Of a DNA stretch of 64,000 bases, positions 20,888 to 34,845 are shown one piece after another. The notes beneath the pieces are model-generated. The model made no database searches and was not told where the DNA came from. It saw only the letters and a program-made list of their open reading frames with translations. The stretch is from Ctenosaura bakeri (Eukaryota; Chordata; Lepidosauria; Squamata; Iguanidae): contig CAOLHI010001428.1 of NCBI GenBank assembly GCA_948474755.1, forward strand, positions 394,228 to 458,227. Direction: 5' to 3'. Numbering within the stretch: the stretch's first letter is position 1; every line of letters begins with the position of its first letter. The position numbers and the translations under genes were made by a program.

Positions 20888-22689
20888 GTTACATCATCTT
20901 GCCTCGGCCTGGCTGGGTCATAGTTTGCATATATAACTGGACTTGTAGCAGATCCCGGAAAAGGGAGAGGTTACAGTCCTATATGGAATGATTTATCACT
21001 AAATCCATGCAGACCGCACAAAGTCTATCCTGTGTAGTCATTTATATCACAGTGCTGACTCAGTGACATGGCATATCAACATTGCATTCTAACTAGGACC
21101 ACAGCATAATTAAAAACAAAACCTGGGAGTCAACTGGTCCATGTCTGATCCACCTGCTGTTTCCTAGACTTTCCCTCTCTAATCACTGAACCCCTCACCT
21201 TTTTCTCTCATTCCCTATAGAACAGTGAAAAGAGATTTCCTGGCCAAGCCACAGTTGTTCACAAGCCTGCTGTCCTGTGGATGTGATCCAATAGGCAATT
21301 GGCAACGGTGCTGGGGAAGTTCCAGGTTTAGTCCATGGTCCCTGAGATCAAGTTTCTGAACCCTATTGCTTGTAAGCTTTATTGCTAGATCCGCCTAGTC
21401 CATGCTGCCTTGCCTGGGACCTTTGGACGCAGGTAGGGCTTCGTTGGGCTGACTAGGCCACTGACTCTTCTAAAACAGGTGGGAAAATAAAAGACATTTG
21501 CTCTCCCTCTTTCTTGAGCCACAGAAAACTTTAACAGTTCTGTCAAGAATGGGAAACCAGAAACAAGAACAGGATTTTATAATGCAAAAAGATGAATATA
21601 TGACAGCAAAACAAAATAGCCATTAGGTGGGAAGAGATGCAGACACTCAATCATCTTAAAAGGTTGCTACAAAGATCTTATAATTCAACTCCAGGTTGCC
21701 ATCTGAAGTGCAGAAATGAAAAATTAGCTTGGGCAGATGACTGAATTAAAATGAAAGATATCAGATAAATGGTTAATAACTACAGATTTCTGGGCAGTTA
21801 ATTTTAGGCTAGAATGCACAAGAGGGAGCAAAGGAGATAACAACTCCAGATCAGTGAATTAATTTTGATGAAGAGGTAAGAGGTGAAGCTTCCCTACCTT
21901 GCACTCTGACACTGCCAGTACTTTTGTCAGGAAGCATTCATAGCTGTTTTGCACAATATTGATGCAATTAACCTGGAAGAAGGCAATTGCTCCCAGCTAT
22001 TAACTACCATTAACTTAATTGTTAGAACTTTTTTTTTTCATGGTACATAATAAAATTTGTAGGGCACATTTTAGCATTAAAAATGAATGAGTATTTCCTT
22101 AAGTTCTTTTTTTTAAAAAAAAAACAATAAAATCTGAACATTTCTTCATAAACAGGTCAGAAACCCCCCCCCCCGAGATTTCTTTTTTAATAAACTGAAG
22201 GTGGGAGAAAGCAGAACTGATCGATTCACCCATTCAGGCAGACAGCAGTGAGTGCTGAGATCTTAAAAGTCTGAGAAAATGATACATTGCCAATTAGCTG
22301 AACTCCAACTCCAGCCCCGTACAACTTATGAACAGAACAGAAGAGGATGTCAGTGGTGAGTGGAATATTAAAAACAGGATGGGCTTCTCTGATCAGAAAT
22401 CAACCTCTCCTGCCAGGCAGGAAAAGAGGAAACAGCATCTCCTCCTTTATGAGTCATCAGCCATGTGGAGATAAGAAAGCCCAGTACAGAATGCACTCAA
22501 TTAACTTCTGTTTCTTGTATTTATTTATTGGAATTATATCTCCTGAAACTTAAGGCACCTAACAATATTATCAAATAAAGAAAACAGCATTGAAACAGAT
22601 TGAAAACGAGTGAGTTTCCACGTATGGAGCTAACTAAAAAATTTAAAATGGACTCAAAACTAGAAGGATTTTAATTTAGCCAACAACCA
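20888..22689. other. No recognised feature
   Basis: AT-rich DNA with homopolymer runs (T-run near 22031, T/A run near 22108-22130, C-run near 22166). No supportable gene or repeat family. Confidence 0.4.
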
Positions 22690-23690
22690 AATGAATTTGA
22701 GAAAATTTTATTTAGCGACACACGACATATGACATCCAAGATATACAAATTATTGCTTCAATTAAACCTGAAAAATGAAACAATTAAAGAAGTTATGATA
22801 ACATAGGCAAGGAACATGGGACATGAAATTGGACCAAAGTACTGGGAAGACTTGTGGAAAAAACAAACAAATTCACAGCATCACAAGATTTGAAAGAAAA
22901 CCACTTTAAAATGTTCTGTCATTGCTATTTAACTTCTGTTAAGTTAGACAAAATGTGCAATATGGGAAATAACAAATGCTAGAACCATGTCAGAGATCTT
23001 TCAAGTCAAAATTCCAATAAAACCAGAATTTTTCTTATAAAATGTCACTAAAAACTTAGAGGAAACTTTTACAAGAAAATATTAGAGAGTTCTATTGTAC
23101 ATGGTCTCCACAATCAGAACAGTACTAGCAAAATCATGGAAAAACTCAGACTTTCTGAACCTAGAATTATGATTAATTAAAATTCTTGATATGAAAGAAT
23201 TAGATACATTCTTGCAATGTAATAACCAGAAGACCAATAAGGTACTGGAAGAATGGATACCAGTTGTCAACAAACAGAAATGGCAGAATGTGATCATAGA
23301 TTGACCATAAATTAGTAATAATTTTTTGAATTGATCATTATTTATTGACTAAATTGTTCTCTCTGTAATACAGAAGAGGACAAGGAATAAGAGGCACTGT
23401 TAACAGAGTTAAAGAAAGAAACATTAGAAGGGACTTGAAATTAAATACGAAGTGATTAATCATATAAAGGGGGTGAAACTAATAGAAGAATTAGATACAA
23501 TGGACAAGTTGTATGGATTATGAAACTCTTCTGATTAAATTTATGGATTCATTGATAGATCAGTTAACATTTAAGATATCCATTGTACATGGAAGAAAGT
23601 GAGATATTTCCAGAAGATGTTTCTTAGAATATGATTTTATTTATTTTTGTAAGAAGAATTTTTTTAATAAAATATATAGTGGAAAAAAGA
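22690..23690 (+). mobile_element. L1 LINE, ORF2 C-terminus and 3' UTR (degraded)
   Basis: The + strand encodes, with several stops, KIYKLLLQLNLKNET..EVM followed by ARNMGHEIG..YWEDLWKK, and after frame damage VLAKSWKN and LEEWIP near 23100-23260. This is the order of the lizard L1 ORF2 carboxyl end, as in the copy at 560 but reaching further upstream. The remaining sequence to about 23690 is the AT-rich 3' UTR with AATAAAATATATAG, and a GA microsatellite forms the tail. RT and endonuclease are missing. Confidence 0.65.
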
Positions 23691-23735
23691 GAGAGAGAGA
23701 GAATGAGAGAGAGACAGAGAGACAGAGAGAGAAAT
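23685..23735. repeat. (GA)n microsatellite
   Basis: An almost pure run of GAGAGA with a few GACAGA units follows the L1 tail, where tail-derived microsatellites often form. Confidence 0.9.
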
Positions 23736-23739
23736 CGAT

Positions 23740-24991
23740 AGAAAACCAGAGGTTGGAAAGTTACTTTAAAATGAACTGACTACAATGATATCACGAAGCT
23801 ATCTATAAATGAGCATGGTAGAATAATGCTTTGGGGCTGCTTCAGACTCTTATTGCATTCATTCTTCTTAAAACCTTCCCAATTTCTGAAATGTAGATTA
23901 AAACAAACTATAAATGAAAGTGCAGCAGTCTCATGATCAAATACACCTTCCACAGTAATCAAAAAAGCTAAATTAACGACAAGATATTTATCTCACTGGG
24001 CAACAGGGAGAGGGTAGGTAGAGAGTTAGATAATCTATGTTAGTCAGAGCCTGGTAGTGGCTGCTGAGAAAGCCCTGATGGATGGATACCAGCCATGGGA
24101 TCTGACACCAGCAACTCCTTTCCCATGAGCTTGGGCTACAGAAGGCAAATAAGAGCTGAGGAAGAGAACTTTTGACTTGGGATGTGAGCTCTTTTCTTAG
24201 AGATCATTAGGAAAAGATGTCCATTAAGAGTCCTGTAACAGTGTCTCTTTTCTTGAACTTGTAATGAAGGGAGATAACAACTTTGTGTGAACCCTTAGTA
24301 CTTTTTGTAAAATAATCAGAAATATGTATTACTGAAGGTTTATAAAAGTAGCCCTCTCATGCCTGATCCCCAAACACAGGAAACTTGATCCTGTTGTGAA
24401 TTTGGATTTATGAAACAAGACAGTTTTGTGTCTTGGTGTCCAGCTTTAGATCATCGTTTTTACAGTGGCTTCTGTTTTTGTTTTTAATTTTTGTTAAAAT
24501 TTTGTTAAAATCTTGATGAGTGGAGATTTAAACTGTCCGATAGATAACATCAACATTATATATATATTGCAGTGACCAAGAAATGTTATGTGGCTTTTTC
24601 TCTTTACATTTGCTAACAGAAGTGTCTAGCTGTGTCCATTGGGTCTGACACAGGATACATGGTCCATAGCTAGGGAACAAGGACAGCAGTTAGTTACAGC
24701 TGTAGATGGGACTAGGCTGAATAATTTGCTATTCAAAAGCTGAATTGAGTGTTGGTTTAAGTAAAAATGAACATCAGACATATATGAATTGCCTTTCCTA
24801 AATGGAAATTGCTGAAACTACTTCTTGTAATAGCCTTCACTTAGGAAGAGCAAGCAACAATGCGTAAATTTACATTTTAATTGTATCTGCTGATGTAATC
24901 AAAATGTGGTTCCCTGTCCTTTGTTTTCCGAAACAAGTCCATTACATGGCTTAACAGCTATTAATTTTAATATGACCATTACACTGAGTGA
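23740..24991. other. No recognised feature
   Basis: No gene, inverted repeat or named repeat was supported here. Confidence 0.4.
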
Positions 24992-25212
24992 ATGAGGATG
25001 TGCTTTCAAGTCTCCTGTCAACTTAACGGTGTCCCCAGGAATTTCATAAGGTTGCTTAGGCAAAAAATACTCAATGGTAGTTTTGCCAGTTCCTTCCTCT
25101 GATATATAGCCAACAGCACCTGGAATTCATTGGTGTCCTCTCATTCAAATACTAACCAAGGTTGACCCTGCTTAGCTTAGCATCATATGGGATCTGGTGC
25201 CGTTAGGGTCCA
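24992..25212 (-). repeat. 5S rRNA-derived SINE
   Basis: Read on the minus strand, the head contains GCTAAGCAGGGTCAACC and TTGAATGAGAGGACACC, which match the internal A-box and C-box control region of 5S rRNA. The body TATATCAGAGGAAGGAACTGG and TTTTTGCCTAAGCAACC follows, ending GACAGGAGACTTGAAAGCAC, a Bov-B-like SINE tail. A second copy in the + direction is at 40992. This is a SINE and not a 5S gene: the head is diverged and fused to a SINE body. Confidence 0.75.
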
Positions 25213-26629
25213 ATTAAGCTAACACGGAAATAATACTTTTTATGTTTCATCAGTTTAAAGACACATGGAATGTACTAATCAAACCCAAAGCCTGAGCCTT
25301 ATTTAAAGACAACATAAATTAATGTAAACAAGCATTCTACTGCTAAAATCAGTTGCTTCTCTAGGATTATTGTTACTGGCACAGAATCAGAAATACTTAC
25401 ATTTTTTCAAGTGATGGTGCTGACATTTCAAATTACACAGTGTGTATTGTGGATATGACTAATTTGAGATACTTAGCTGATGTCTGAATTGAATGCCATT
25501 CACTCTGTTCTAAAGTTTTTTCCTAGTTTGGGATGTCTAATAAAGCTCTTAAGGATGTGATAAAGCCATCAGTACTGAGGCTGATGATACAAAGGTACTG
25601 TTAACCCCTTAATTCAAGTGACAGTTTATCTGAGTACTGTGAAACTCTTCTGAATTGTTTGGAAAGGATAAATGATTTCTAGAGCAGTATGTTTATGCCT
25701 AAACAAGGAACAGGTAGTAGCCGCTATATAGATGATGGATGATCTCTCTCTTTTGAAATAAGTTAAATAGTTTCATGTCATGCCGAGCTCAAGAATCTAC
25801 AAAATTAAGACTTTTTCTTACCTGCATTACTCAGTTTTGTAATTTAGTTTTTTCAAGAAGATCAATTTAGTGAAAGAGGAACAGTGTATGCTCAAATGAG
25901 AAACCATCACTTATCTTCTCCAAGAACCCTGGTAATACTCACTTGACCATCAGCCTCCTGACACATTAATCATTTTTGGTGAGCATTTTCTCTCAAGTTT
26001 GTTTAGAAAACTTTTTGGCTGTTGAAGCTTCTGCTCAGGAATAAATCTCCTACCAGATACCTTGTCTTGGTGGCATGATATCAGTGGTGTTCTTTTTTTT
26101 GTTTTGTTTTGTTTACCATAGACAAAATTGCAGGCTGCTTCTTCAGTAAAATGGGTTAGGAAAGTTGCAAAAGTTATCACCTCAGAAGCCATAGTATGGT
26201 AGTTGTCACAATTTGAAACATTCATTTTAAAAAGCAATTTCATCTCCATTACTCACTATACAGTTTTAAAAGTAATTCAGTGCTGTTACTTGTTACAGTG
26301 TTCATATTGTTCATATGAAGACTTTTACAATGTTCATATTGAACATTCCATTCCATTTTTGTGATGGTGGAAAATCTTAGATGGATTAAAGAATGGCGTA
26401 AAACTAGAAAGAAATGCTGTGAAACACTATAAAATTTCTAATAATGCCATTAAAAGTAATTTTAGCAGGGAAAAACCATAGAAAACAAAAAACATAACAA
26501 TAAATAAGGTTGTTCCTACAAATGATGGAAAGAAAAATTTTAAATATATGAAAAGTGGTTGAAAAACATGTTTCTTGAGAATTGGGAAACTCTAACGAGG
26601 AAAATTCTGAGTTTTTGAGAGTCTTTGCT
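25213..26629. other. No recognised feature
   Basis: AT-rich DNA with a (GTTTT) run near 26100 and a TTCATATTG duplication near 26301-26340. No gene supported. Confidence 0.4.
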
Positions 26630-26960
26630 GTTTGGGACTTATTCTGCTCCAAATTCACATGTGGATTTTTGTTGTTGTTGTTGCAGAGAAAACAGACATT
26701 TCTGGGGGGAACAGAAAATTCTGACAGTATTGTTTTCTATGCGGAAAATACTGTTTTCTGCACACACAAACTTGTGTAATATTTTTGCGCAGGATAAGAA
26801 CCCAATAACAGCATTTTCTATGCAAAAAGCAGCATTTTATGCACAGAAAACATTTATTTCTGCATATAAATATGATTATGCACATACAAATGGCTGTTTT
26901 TGCTGCAAAAATGTGGCACACAAATTTTGTACACAATAAATCCTGAACTGTGGATAGTGT
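26630..26960. repeat. Unnamed repeat with GAAAATGCTGTTTTC inverted motifs, copy 2
   Basis: It starts GTTTGGGACTTATTCTGC like the copy at 13674 and carries the same kind of blocks, such as GGAAAATACTGTTTTCTG, AACAGCATTTTCTATGC and CAGCATTTTATGCACAGAAAA. A TTG microsatellite lies near 26660. Open frames on both strands result from the repeats. Confidence 0.55.
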
Positions 26961-27385
26961 TAAGAAATTATTATTCCCCCCCCCACAGGGAAAAAAATTG
27001 CTAAAATTACTTGGTGCTTTCTTTGAAAATGAAATCAGCAAAGTAATACATCCTTAGTTCCTACTTGGTGCAACTGGAATGGAACTTTATTTGTGTTACA
27101 GAAAAAGTTCATTTTTCAGGTAATTGCATTACTTGTAACTTGTTACTTCCAAATTCTGGCCATTGAAATACTAGCCTGTCTGCCTGCCTGCTTTCTGGAG
27201 GTAAGAAGTGCTTTCTAGATTTTCTAAACAGGATTGGAATTGCCACATAAAAGTTGATCTGAGGTACAACAGCATGGCAGCAGAGAGGGGATAAGAGATA
27301 TCGATATAGATATATGCACAGTAAGAGATGGTGATACTAGAAACATCAATATGTTCTGAAATGAAAAATGTGAGGAAAGGCTAGG

Positions 27386-27407
27386 GGTGTGTGTGTGTGT
27401 GTGTGTG
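27386..27407. repeat. (GT)n microsatellite
   Basis: Eleven GT units in an uninterrupted run. Confidence 0.9.
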
Positions 27408-27789
27408 GTTTGTGCTATCTAATCTAATCCTATCTAATCTAATCCATTGAACCATCAACCTCTGGTGCCTCGACAAATGATTTGTAATTGTTCTGTTTCC
27501 CTTCCTTTAACTTCAGCTGGATGACAGCTACCCTGCCTACCTCAAGGAAGTCTTTTGCTGGAGGATGGAAATTATTGCTATTATGGGAAGGTGACATCCA
27601 AAGTCAGCATTGCTGAACTGATAGAATTAAGAATACCTGACACCAACTGAATGCTATCCATCCTTCCATTCTTTCAGGTAGTTTGGAACAGAGGAGAAAG
27701 ATGTCCGGTGGTTGCTAATGCATATTAGCAAGTTCTGCTAAGGCTAAGTCAAGACAATCCTCTTTATTAGTTAGATACCGCCCTCTCTG

Positions 27790-28185
27790 CCAGGGGCATA
27801 GGGGGCCACATTGCCCCACAAGAGACCTTAGAGGGCTGCACCCCCCTGTTGCACCCAAGTCAATAAATAAATAAAAAATAAAAATGCTTTGACCTCAAAG
27901 GCACCAAAGCACTCCCCAGGAGTGCGTTTTGACACATTTTGCACCCTTGGCCCATTTTAGCTCCATTAAATAACCTTTTTAAAAAAAACAAAAGGAGAAG
28001 AAGAAGAGGAGGAGGAGGAGGAGGAAGGTTCAGGGGGCCAAAACCATTGAAAACTTGTACCCTCACAGCCCAGAGTGCATTTGGGGCAAAAAAATAAATA
28101 AAGTGAACCCTGTGGATCCCTGGAAGCCACAAAATGATCCTGGGGGGCTATGTGCAGCCAACAGGGTACACTTTACTCATCCGAG
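27790..28185. mobile_element. Probable relic of hAT-like element, related to 14503
   Basis: The right end GTACACTTTACTCATCC resembles the GTGCACTTTACCCACCC-type end of the segment at 14503-15022, and both have GCATTTTGG or GCATTTGGGG blocks. A purine run (GGA)n lies at 28001-28026. The left end is not resolved. Confidence 0.35.
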
Positions 28186-28578
28186 CTTTAAGTCTTAAGA
28201 GCACAGGATAACACTAGGTGTATTGAGGTACCTGATGCTTAAGGAAAGAAACAATAGGAACAATTTCTTCAAATGGCACAAAGTTACTATAATAAGAAAG
28301 AAAAACCAAAAGAGTATTGTTCCTTCAGTGAAGAAGATAAAATGGAGAATGGCTAACAAATTGTCTCCTGACCCTATCCAAGCTGCAGGGTTGTTGTTTT
28401 TTAAAGAGGTTAAATAAAACTTCAGCTACAGGCCATAATTAAAATTTCCCTGGCTGGAAGAACTAGATGCCATTATGGGTCAGAACCAAACTGTCCTCCC
28501 CAGGCTGGTTCCCAATAAAAGATTGCTCATATTCCAACTGCTACTCTTTATCTTCAGTACCAGTCCTATCCACACATA

Positions 28579-28756
28579 GGCCATTTCCACACTAGACTGT
28601 TATAGTGCTATTGTTCCACTTGCAACATCTATGGATTCTGGGGTTTGCAGTTTCAAGAGGGGCCTCCTGGCCCCTCCCAAAACTGCAGACTCCAGGATTC
28701 CATAGGATGTTGCAAGCAGAATAATAGTGCTATAACAGTCTAGTGCGGAAATGGCC
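28579..28756. mobile_element. Palindromic MITE with GGCC ends, copy A3
   Basis: A 178-bp palindrome from GGCCATTTCCACACTAGAC to GTGCGGAAATGGCC, with the same internal blocks as A1 and A2. Flanks are ATA on the left and TTA on the right, a 2-of-3 match to a decayed 3-bp duplication. Confidence 0.8.
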
Positions 28757-28759
28757 TTA

Positions 28760-31700
28760 CTTTACCTTACAACAAGGAAGGAATAGTATGTGATCCAGCC
28801 AGGTAAAGCTTCTTTTACCAGCAGCCAGTGCTGTTTGTTTGTTTTGTTTGTTAGGAATGCTTTGACAAAAATGGACTAGAAAGAATAACTGGCATGAAGA
28901 AATAAGAGCCAAGCTAAAAACAAAAGAGATGAAATGAAAGAATGTATTTAAAAAAATCAAACAAAAAATGTTTTAGTCAGTCAGAACAAACAAAAATAAT
29001 TCTCTTTCTTTTGGATAAAAGTGCCGGAAGATTCCAAAGGAGACATGAACGATACATGCAAGACTAATTGAATAATCAATTACATATTGCCAATATGTTT
29101 TGTATATGTTCCGGTAAAAAGCTGAATGTGGTAAAGATTTCACAGCTGAACATTTTCACAAAGTACAATGGTCCAGAAAAACAAGAAAATAATAAAGGCA
29201 AACCTATAAAACCTTTTATTTCAGAAACAGAAGCACAGAAGATTACCACCAGGCTCAAACTTATCAGTATTATGAGACAAAGCTGTCAGCTTGGTATATA
29301 CTGCAAATTGGCTTATAACTATCAAGCTCCAGTAGGGATTATTCATGCTAGGTAACCCATAATGGTAAATGAGGTAGTAGAAAACACAGGTGTTCAGTAT
29401 AATGGCTTGTCTTGTAGGGGGTGAAATCTCCATAGAACAGATCTCATTGTCCATTCAGCATATGTATGAGGTAAGTGCTTGGACAGGTTGATGAAAATGT
29501 CTCACCTAGAAAAATAATGGAGACACATTAGATTCCATCTCAGACATAAATGTTCAATATTTCCTTGTATTCTGAAATACAAATATGTTAGGCAGAAGCA
29601 GGCCATCCTTTTGCATTGGATCATCCATCAAGGTAATCAGGGAGAGAACAAATAAAAACACATAAATGGTGGGATTCATAAGGAGTTGTATGAAGATGAT
29701 TTGAAGCAGAGTAGTTCCATATGTTTGACCAGTCCTCTGGAGTTTCTCAGCTTTATTACTTGTGTCTGAAAGAAGAGTGAAGATGTCTTCACAAGCTTGT
29801 CTACCAAATGTAGAATGAAATCTATTATCCAAATGGATATCTGGGGAAATAATGAGTGTGGTTTTTGAAATACTAGCTGTGCCCTTTTGCGAACACATTA
29901 TTACTGGGAATGTGTCATTCCTTTTGAAGCTGATAAACCACTTCATCTAATTTATAGCCTTCTATTTCCTTTGCTTTGCTACTGATGCTACAGCTTTAGC
30001 TCCAATTTGAACAAGTCCTTGAAGAAATTCTGTGGTGTAATGACAAGTTTTATATAGTCCCCAGAAAGAATAGAAAAGAAGACTGGTAGACATTTTCCTT
30101 CTTTCAGGGTAGACTAGATAATAAATAACCAGTCAGTATTGATTATCTCTATTATGTTGATAAAAAAAAAAAATCTCTTTGTTTACCTAAGGCAGTGCTG
30201 AGCAGGCTGAGCAGGTAGGAGGGCCAGTGTTCTGCCCCTAGAGCCTTTTTGGGGTGGACTATCAAAAAACACTGAAGGTGGGAACTCCTGAAAATGGCAA
30301 GAGATCTATTTCAGGGTTTGAAAAAAATCCCAGATTTTTAAAACAACGTTAATAGCAGGGGCATATTTAAAAGTGAATTACTGAATTACCTAGAGAAGCC
30401 ATTCACTTTTTTTGACAGAGAAAGTATGATCTAGGGGAGGCTGGGGAACGCTGCAAAATAGCCTTGGGGAAGTCCATATGCAGTCTCAGGGCCTCACTTT
30501 TCCTGTCCCTTTCTCAGGGAAGCAGCAGAAGTAGCTTATCCAACATTTAGTTCATACTCAAATTCAACATTTTGGAAGAAGACTCACTTCTCCTTGACAT
30601 GATATGGAGTCAGTCCATTTCAGCTCTGGTCCTGAATCAGGGTCTGACTCAGTTCTATTATTTTGCAGGGAAGGCCACTTCATTGGAGGAAGCAACCCAA
30701 ATGAACTAAAGAGGCTTGGTCTAGCTTGGACTTCAGGCTTTGTCCAAGTCTGACATGTGGCCCTATTAATTAAACAGAACTGTAATTGAAGCAAACTCTC
30801 AAAGCAAACATTTGTACTACAGAAATGCCACTAGTCTTACCAGAACACTTATTGAAACTCTTTGCCCCTTGGAATTTCTTGAGAGAGGGAAGCCCTCCAT
30901 ACATTCCTAATATTTTTACTTAAAACAAACTGTGCACCAACCCAGACATGCACAGAAAACCCAAGTTAATCACCTTGTCAAAACTCCTTGGGCTTGCATT
31001 GAAATTCCTAATTCATGTTGTTATGATAATGGTAGCTTTATTTTCATTGCTTGATTTTTCTTTTCTGTTGTTAGTGGTCACTAAGCTGGGAAACTATTTT
31101 CAAGGAGCTCTGTGCTGAGAAGCCCTGAATCCCATCCATTTATATACAATATTAGGAATCTACCAATGTTCCTTTTTTGTATGAATGTATGTCACTCTGC
31201 AGTTAATGATAATAGATCTCATATGGGATTCACTTAGTTTGATGAGATTCTTTTAAAAATTCTTCCCGTAACCTACATACGATTTCACTATTCTGTACAG
31301 GTCTATTCAGGTGTTTATTTTCTGTACTTGAATAGAGGTAATTGATGACATAGGTCACTGCATTACTTCCTCCACTCCTAATCTCCCTGTTTTCCAGGGG
31401 AAGGTCTGAAAATGACTGCAATCATGTTGTCTGAATACAATTAAGCAGCTCCATGTGATTACGAACCCTGGTAAGACAGTTCTTGCGATTACGGACATCT
31501 TTGCAAGTGAGTTGACTTGCGCGCTGTCACAGCTACTTTTCAGACATTTCCTGGCACTACAGGAATGTCAGAAGTGGAAAGGGTGAGGCTGGAAATCTTG
31601 TCCCCAAGTTCGTCCACTCTTGTACAGTAAGAATGCCTGAATATGGCTAATAATTTTGTGTGATTTACAAGCTTGGTTACTTTATTGGTTGTTCAGTTTA

Positions 31701-34700
31701 TGTACGAATATTAGCATGTTCTAGTGTAGATGTTTGTGGGATTCCAGTCTTTATGGACTTCTATGTGAAAATTGCCTATTTATTTATTTATTCATCTACT
31801 GTCCCTTTTTTGTTTCATAAACTACACCAGCCATAAAATAACTGATTCCTTCAGCCAAGGATTTCTGCATTTACTTGGGAGTGTTCAGTGGATGACTTCA
31901 TTGGTTGTCAAGAGTCCAGATATATTTGATTTTGAATATCTGGTTTGAATAGAATGAAACAGGAATGAGTTTATATGCCAAAATGCTAGAAAACTCTGCA
32001 AATGAGGGATGCTGTTGAACTGCACCATTACGCAACATTGGCTGTACTATCTAGGGCCGAGATGAACCTCAGTGACATAGAGAGAACCACAGAATTCCTA
32101 TTCCTGTTATCAAACACTGCCAACATGAACTCGCCTTCTATCTAATATTATTTTGGCCCAGTCTACATGTCCTCTGTGTGTTCCCAAATGTAGGACAGAG
32201 ATAAATTGCTCCACATTGCAGTGTGCACATGGTGAAAGCTTTTTAATTATTATCGTTGTTGTTTTACCACATATGCACATATCACTTTTCAGTGAGCTGT
32301 ATCCATCATAACATGGTTCATGAATCCTACTTGGGTATGTGAGCATGTGATGAAGTAGTCAGCACAGGCAGGGAACAAGGAATGAGTTACTGGGGTGAGG
32401 AAAGAAATCTTGGTGAGATGTAATACTTGGCAAACTGTGCTTGCCCTTTCCTTGTAAATGCCTTTCTGGCTCAGAGCAAACTGACATCAAAGATGAATCA
32501 CTCTGATTCTCTAGCTTTAGGGTCATTTTGTCAAAACTGGTAATTTGCGTTATACCAATTAAAATATGAATTAAAAATAATTAGCTCACAACATCCAGAT
32601 TGCCTATACTGGATACTGGCAAATAGCACCATTTCACATTGAGTTTCCATTTGTGCCGAGTTTGGGATTAATTCATGAAGTCATTCACTTTGAAGTTAGT
32701 ATGATTCATCGGGTATAGAAAATGAAGGTACTGAAAGCTAATCATCTCCAACTGCCTCTGCATGCTGGCAGCATTCCTGATAGACCAACTGAACTTGGAG
32801 ACCTTTGCATGGGCAGCTGCACAGAGTTGTATGCCTATTGTAATTTGCACTGTTGTGAGTTGTTGTCTGTTATTGACAGTTATGAAGCAAATAAAGCTGT
32901 TGAATCTACCAGCTTGCTAAGTGTTTAACAAAGGGCAAGCAGCTATGTTACAGTATGCCAGTATGTTATGCTACAGTATGCCAGCGATATCAAACACAGT
33001 ACTTAATTTTATCCATGCCTCTTTCAACTTCCTTATTCTCTGCTATGTAAAATGATGCATAAATGCTGTGAAGGACATGCTTTAGTCAACCTTATGTACG
33101 TCTTTACACAGAACACATGTTTTGTCAAAATCCATTAGAAAAGTATGCTTTAAACACATCATGGGATCTTAATCTGCAAGGATTGTCTTCTCTGCATCTC
33201 AGGGAACCATCATTATCTTTCTTCTTTAATACAAGAATGTCATGAAATTAAACAAGTTGCTTGAGTAGACATCAGATGTACATAAAAATCACTGGAGGTA
33301 ACTTATTCAGGCCTGGATTTGATCATTTCTGTTCTGGACTTGGGCTTAATCACAATCCAAAATGAAAAAAGTATACTCGTGATCAGAGGGTATTTTTAGA
33401 CTTTAAGAGATATGTTGAATCATTTCTTTTCATGGGTCAAATCATATGATTAATTGAATTATATTGAGTCATAGCTGGTAGTAATTAAAGTAGCTTTAAG
33501 CCAAATTGTTTAACATTAAAGACATTACATTTCCTACCCTCTAGGTCAAATTCTTTGTCTCTGAAAGATGAGATATGACATGGAACAACCTCAGCAGGGA
33601 ATGTTGCAATGAAAGACTACTTGACAGGCACCTTGAAAAAAAAAACAGGAAACATTTCAAAATACATCCAATGCAACCAAAATCATTGGGAAATGTGAAC
33701 AATAGTAGTGGATCTGTCTAGCAGAATAATTAAATTGGAAAGGCAGAAGCTGAACAAGAACCAGTCCAATGCTATCCCCTGCATACACACAGGGTCTAGT
33801 AGAAAAAAAGAAATTAACTTAGTCTTTTTTGCAAAGGGCATAAAAGGACCTTAATCTGAAGAAGTGGGCTGCAGATTAGAGTGATGCAGGAAGAGAGTAT
33901 ATGTGGTAAAGCAAATGAATAGAAAGTTTGCAAACAAGAAAACCAGCAGTTATTGAGTATAGGCATACAAAGGCTGCTACCACTAACATGAACAACATGT
34001 TGTTCTTGTTGTTGTTGTTGTTGTTTTTCTATTAAACCTCCACAGTGATCTCCAGAAGAGAAAACTGTAGGTAGATTCAGACTTTCAAGTGTCAAGACTT
34101 CAGAAAGTGTCAGGATGAATATAGCTGGATTTACTCATTGACAATGCCAACTCCACATTCAATTGGACTATCCTGTTCCACTCCTTTACATTATAGTTGG
34201 AGCAAAGTGTTCTGTTGCCTCCTCTCCAAACAAGATGTTGGCCCAGAAACCTGTCCTTTTGCAGGATAGGGTTTGTCAGCAGTAGTGAATGGGATTTTCT
34301 GTCAGAATGTACCACAGAAACACACACGTCACAATATTTTCCCAACCTGTTCTCAAATGGAGGGGAAAAAAACCTTCCAAGCAGGAAGAGCAGAATACAA
34401 AGATGCAGTTACTTCCTGAAGTTCCTGGGGAGTATTCCAGGTTGAAGAAAACCTTACTTAGATCTTGAAGATAATTATAGTATGTACAGCCACAGGAACC
34501 ATGATGTTCTGACAAAAAAGCACCATATAGATTTGCCCTGTGTTAATAGTAATGTGTGTGCGCGCGTGAAAGAAACAGACAAAATGGCAAAACATTCTTG
34601 AAAGCTGTTTAAAATCTACAATTGTTATTGTTCTACCCAAGAACTGTGAAATGTCTGCTTGAGTTTTTTTAAAAAATCAATCTTTACTGTTCTGTGATGG

Positions 34701-34845
34701 GCTCCACAATTCTGAGAAGTACCACAGAACAGTGATGGGGTTTGCTTTCCTTTGGAAAAAGAATACAGTAGAAATGTCACTGTCATATTTACTTTATTCA
34801 CAAATATTCAGGAAGAGTATAAGTGGAGGGGAGCAAGGCCTCCTC
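28760..34845. other. About 6 kb with no recognised gene or repeat
   Basis: AT-rich and apparently unique. The 130-codon minus-strand frame at 29554-29946 has no motif I recognise. Microsatellites: TTTA near 31780, TTG at about 34008-34025. I saw no exon-like frame with flanking splice signals, no inverted-repeat element and no LINE or SINE motif. Ancient, unreadable repeats or conserved noncoding elements may be present but cannot be told from one sequence. Confidence 0.4.

Noticed and set aside
24992..25212. 5S rRNA gene
   Set aside because: Only part of 5S is present, it is diverged, and it is joined to a SINE body and tail.
29554..29946. 130-codon minus-strand frame as a gene
   Set aside because: No recognisable motif or splice context; one such frame is expected by chance in 64 kb on six frames.
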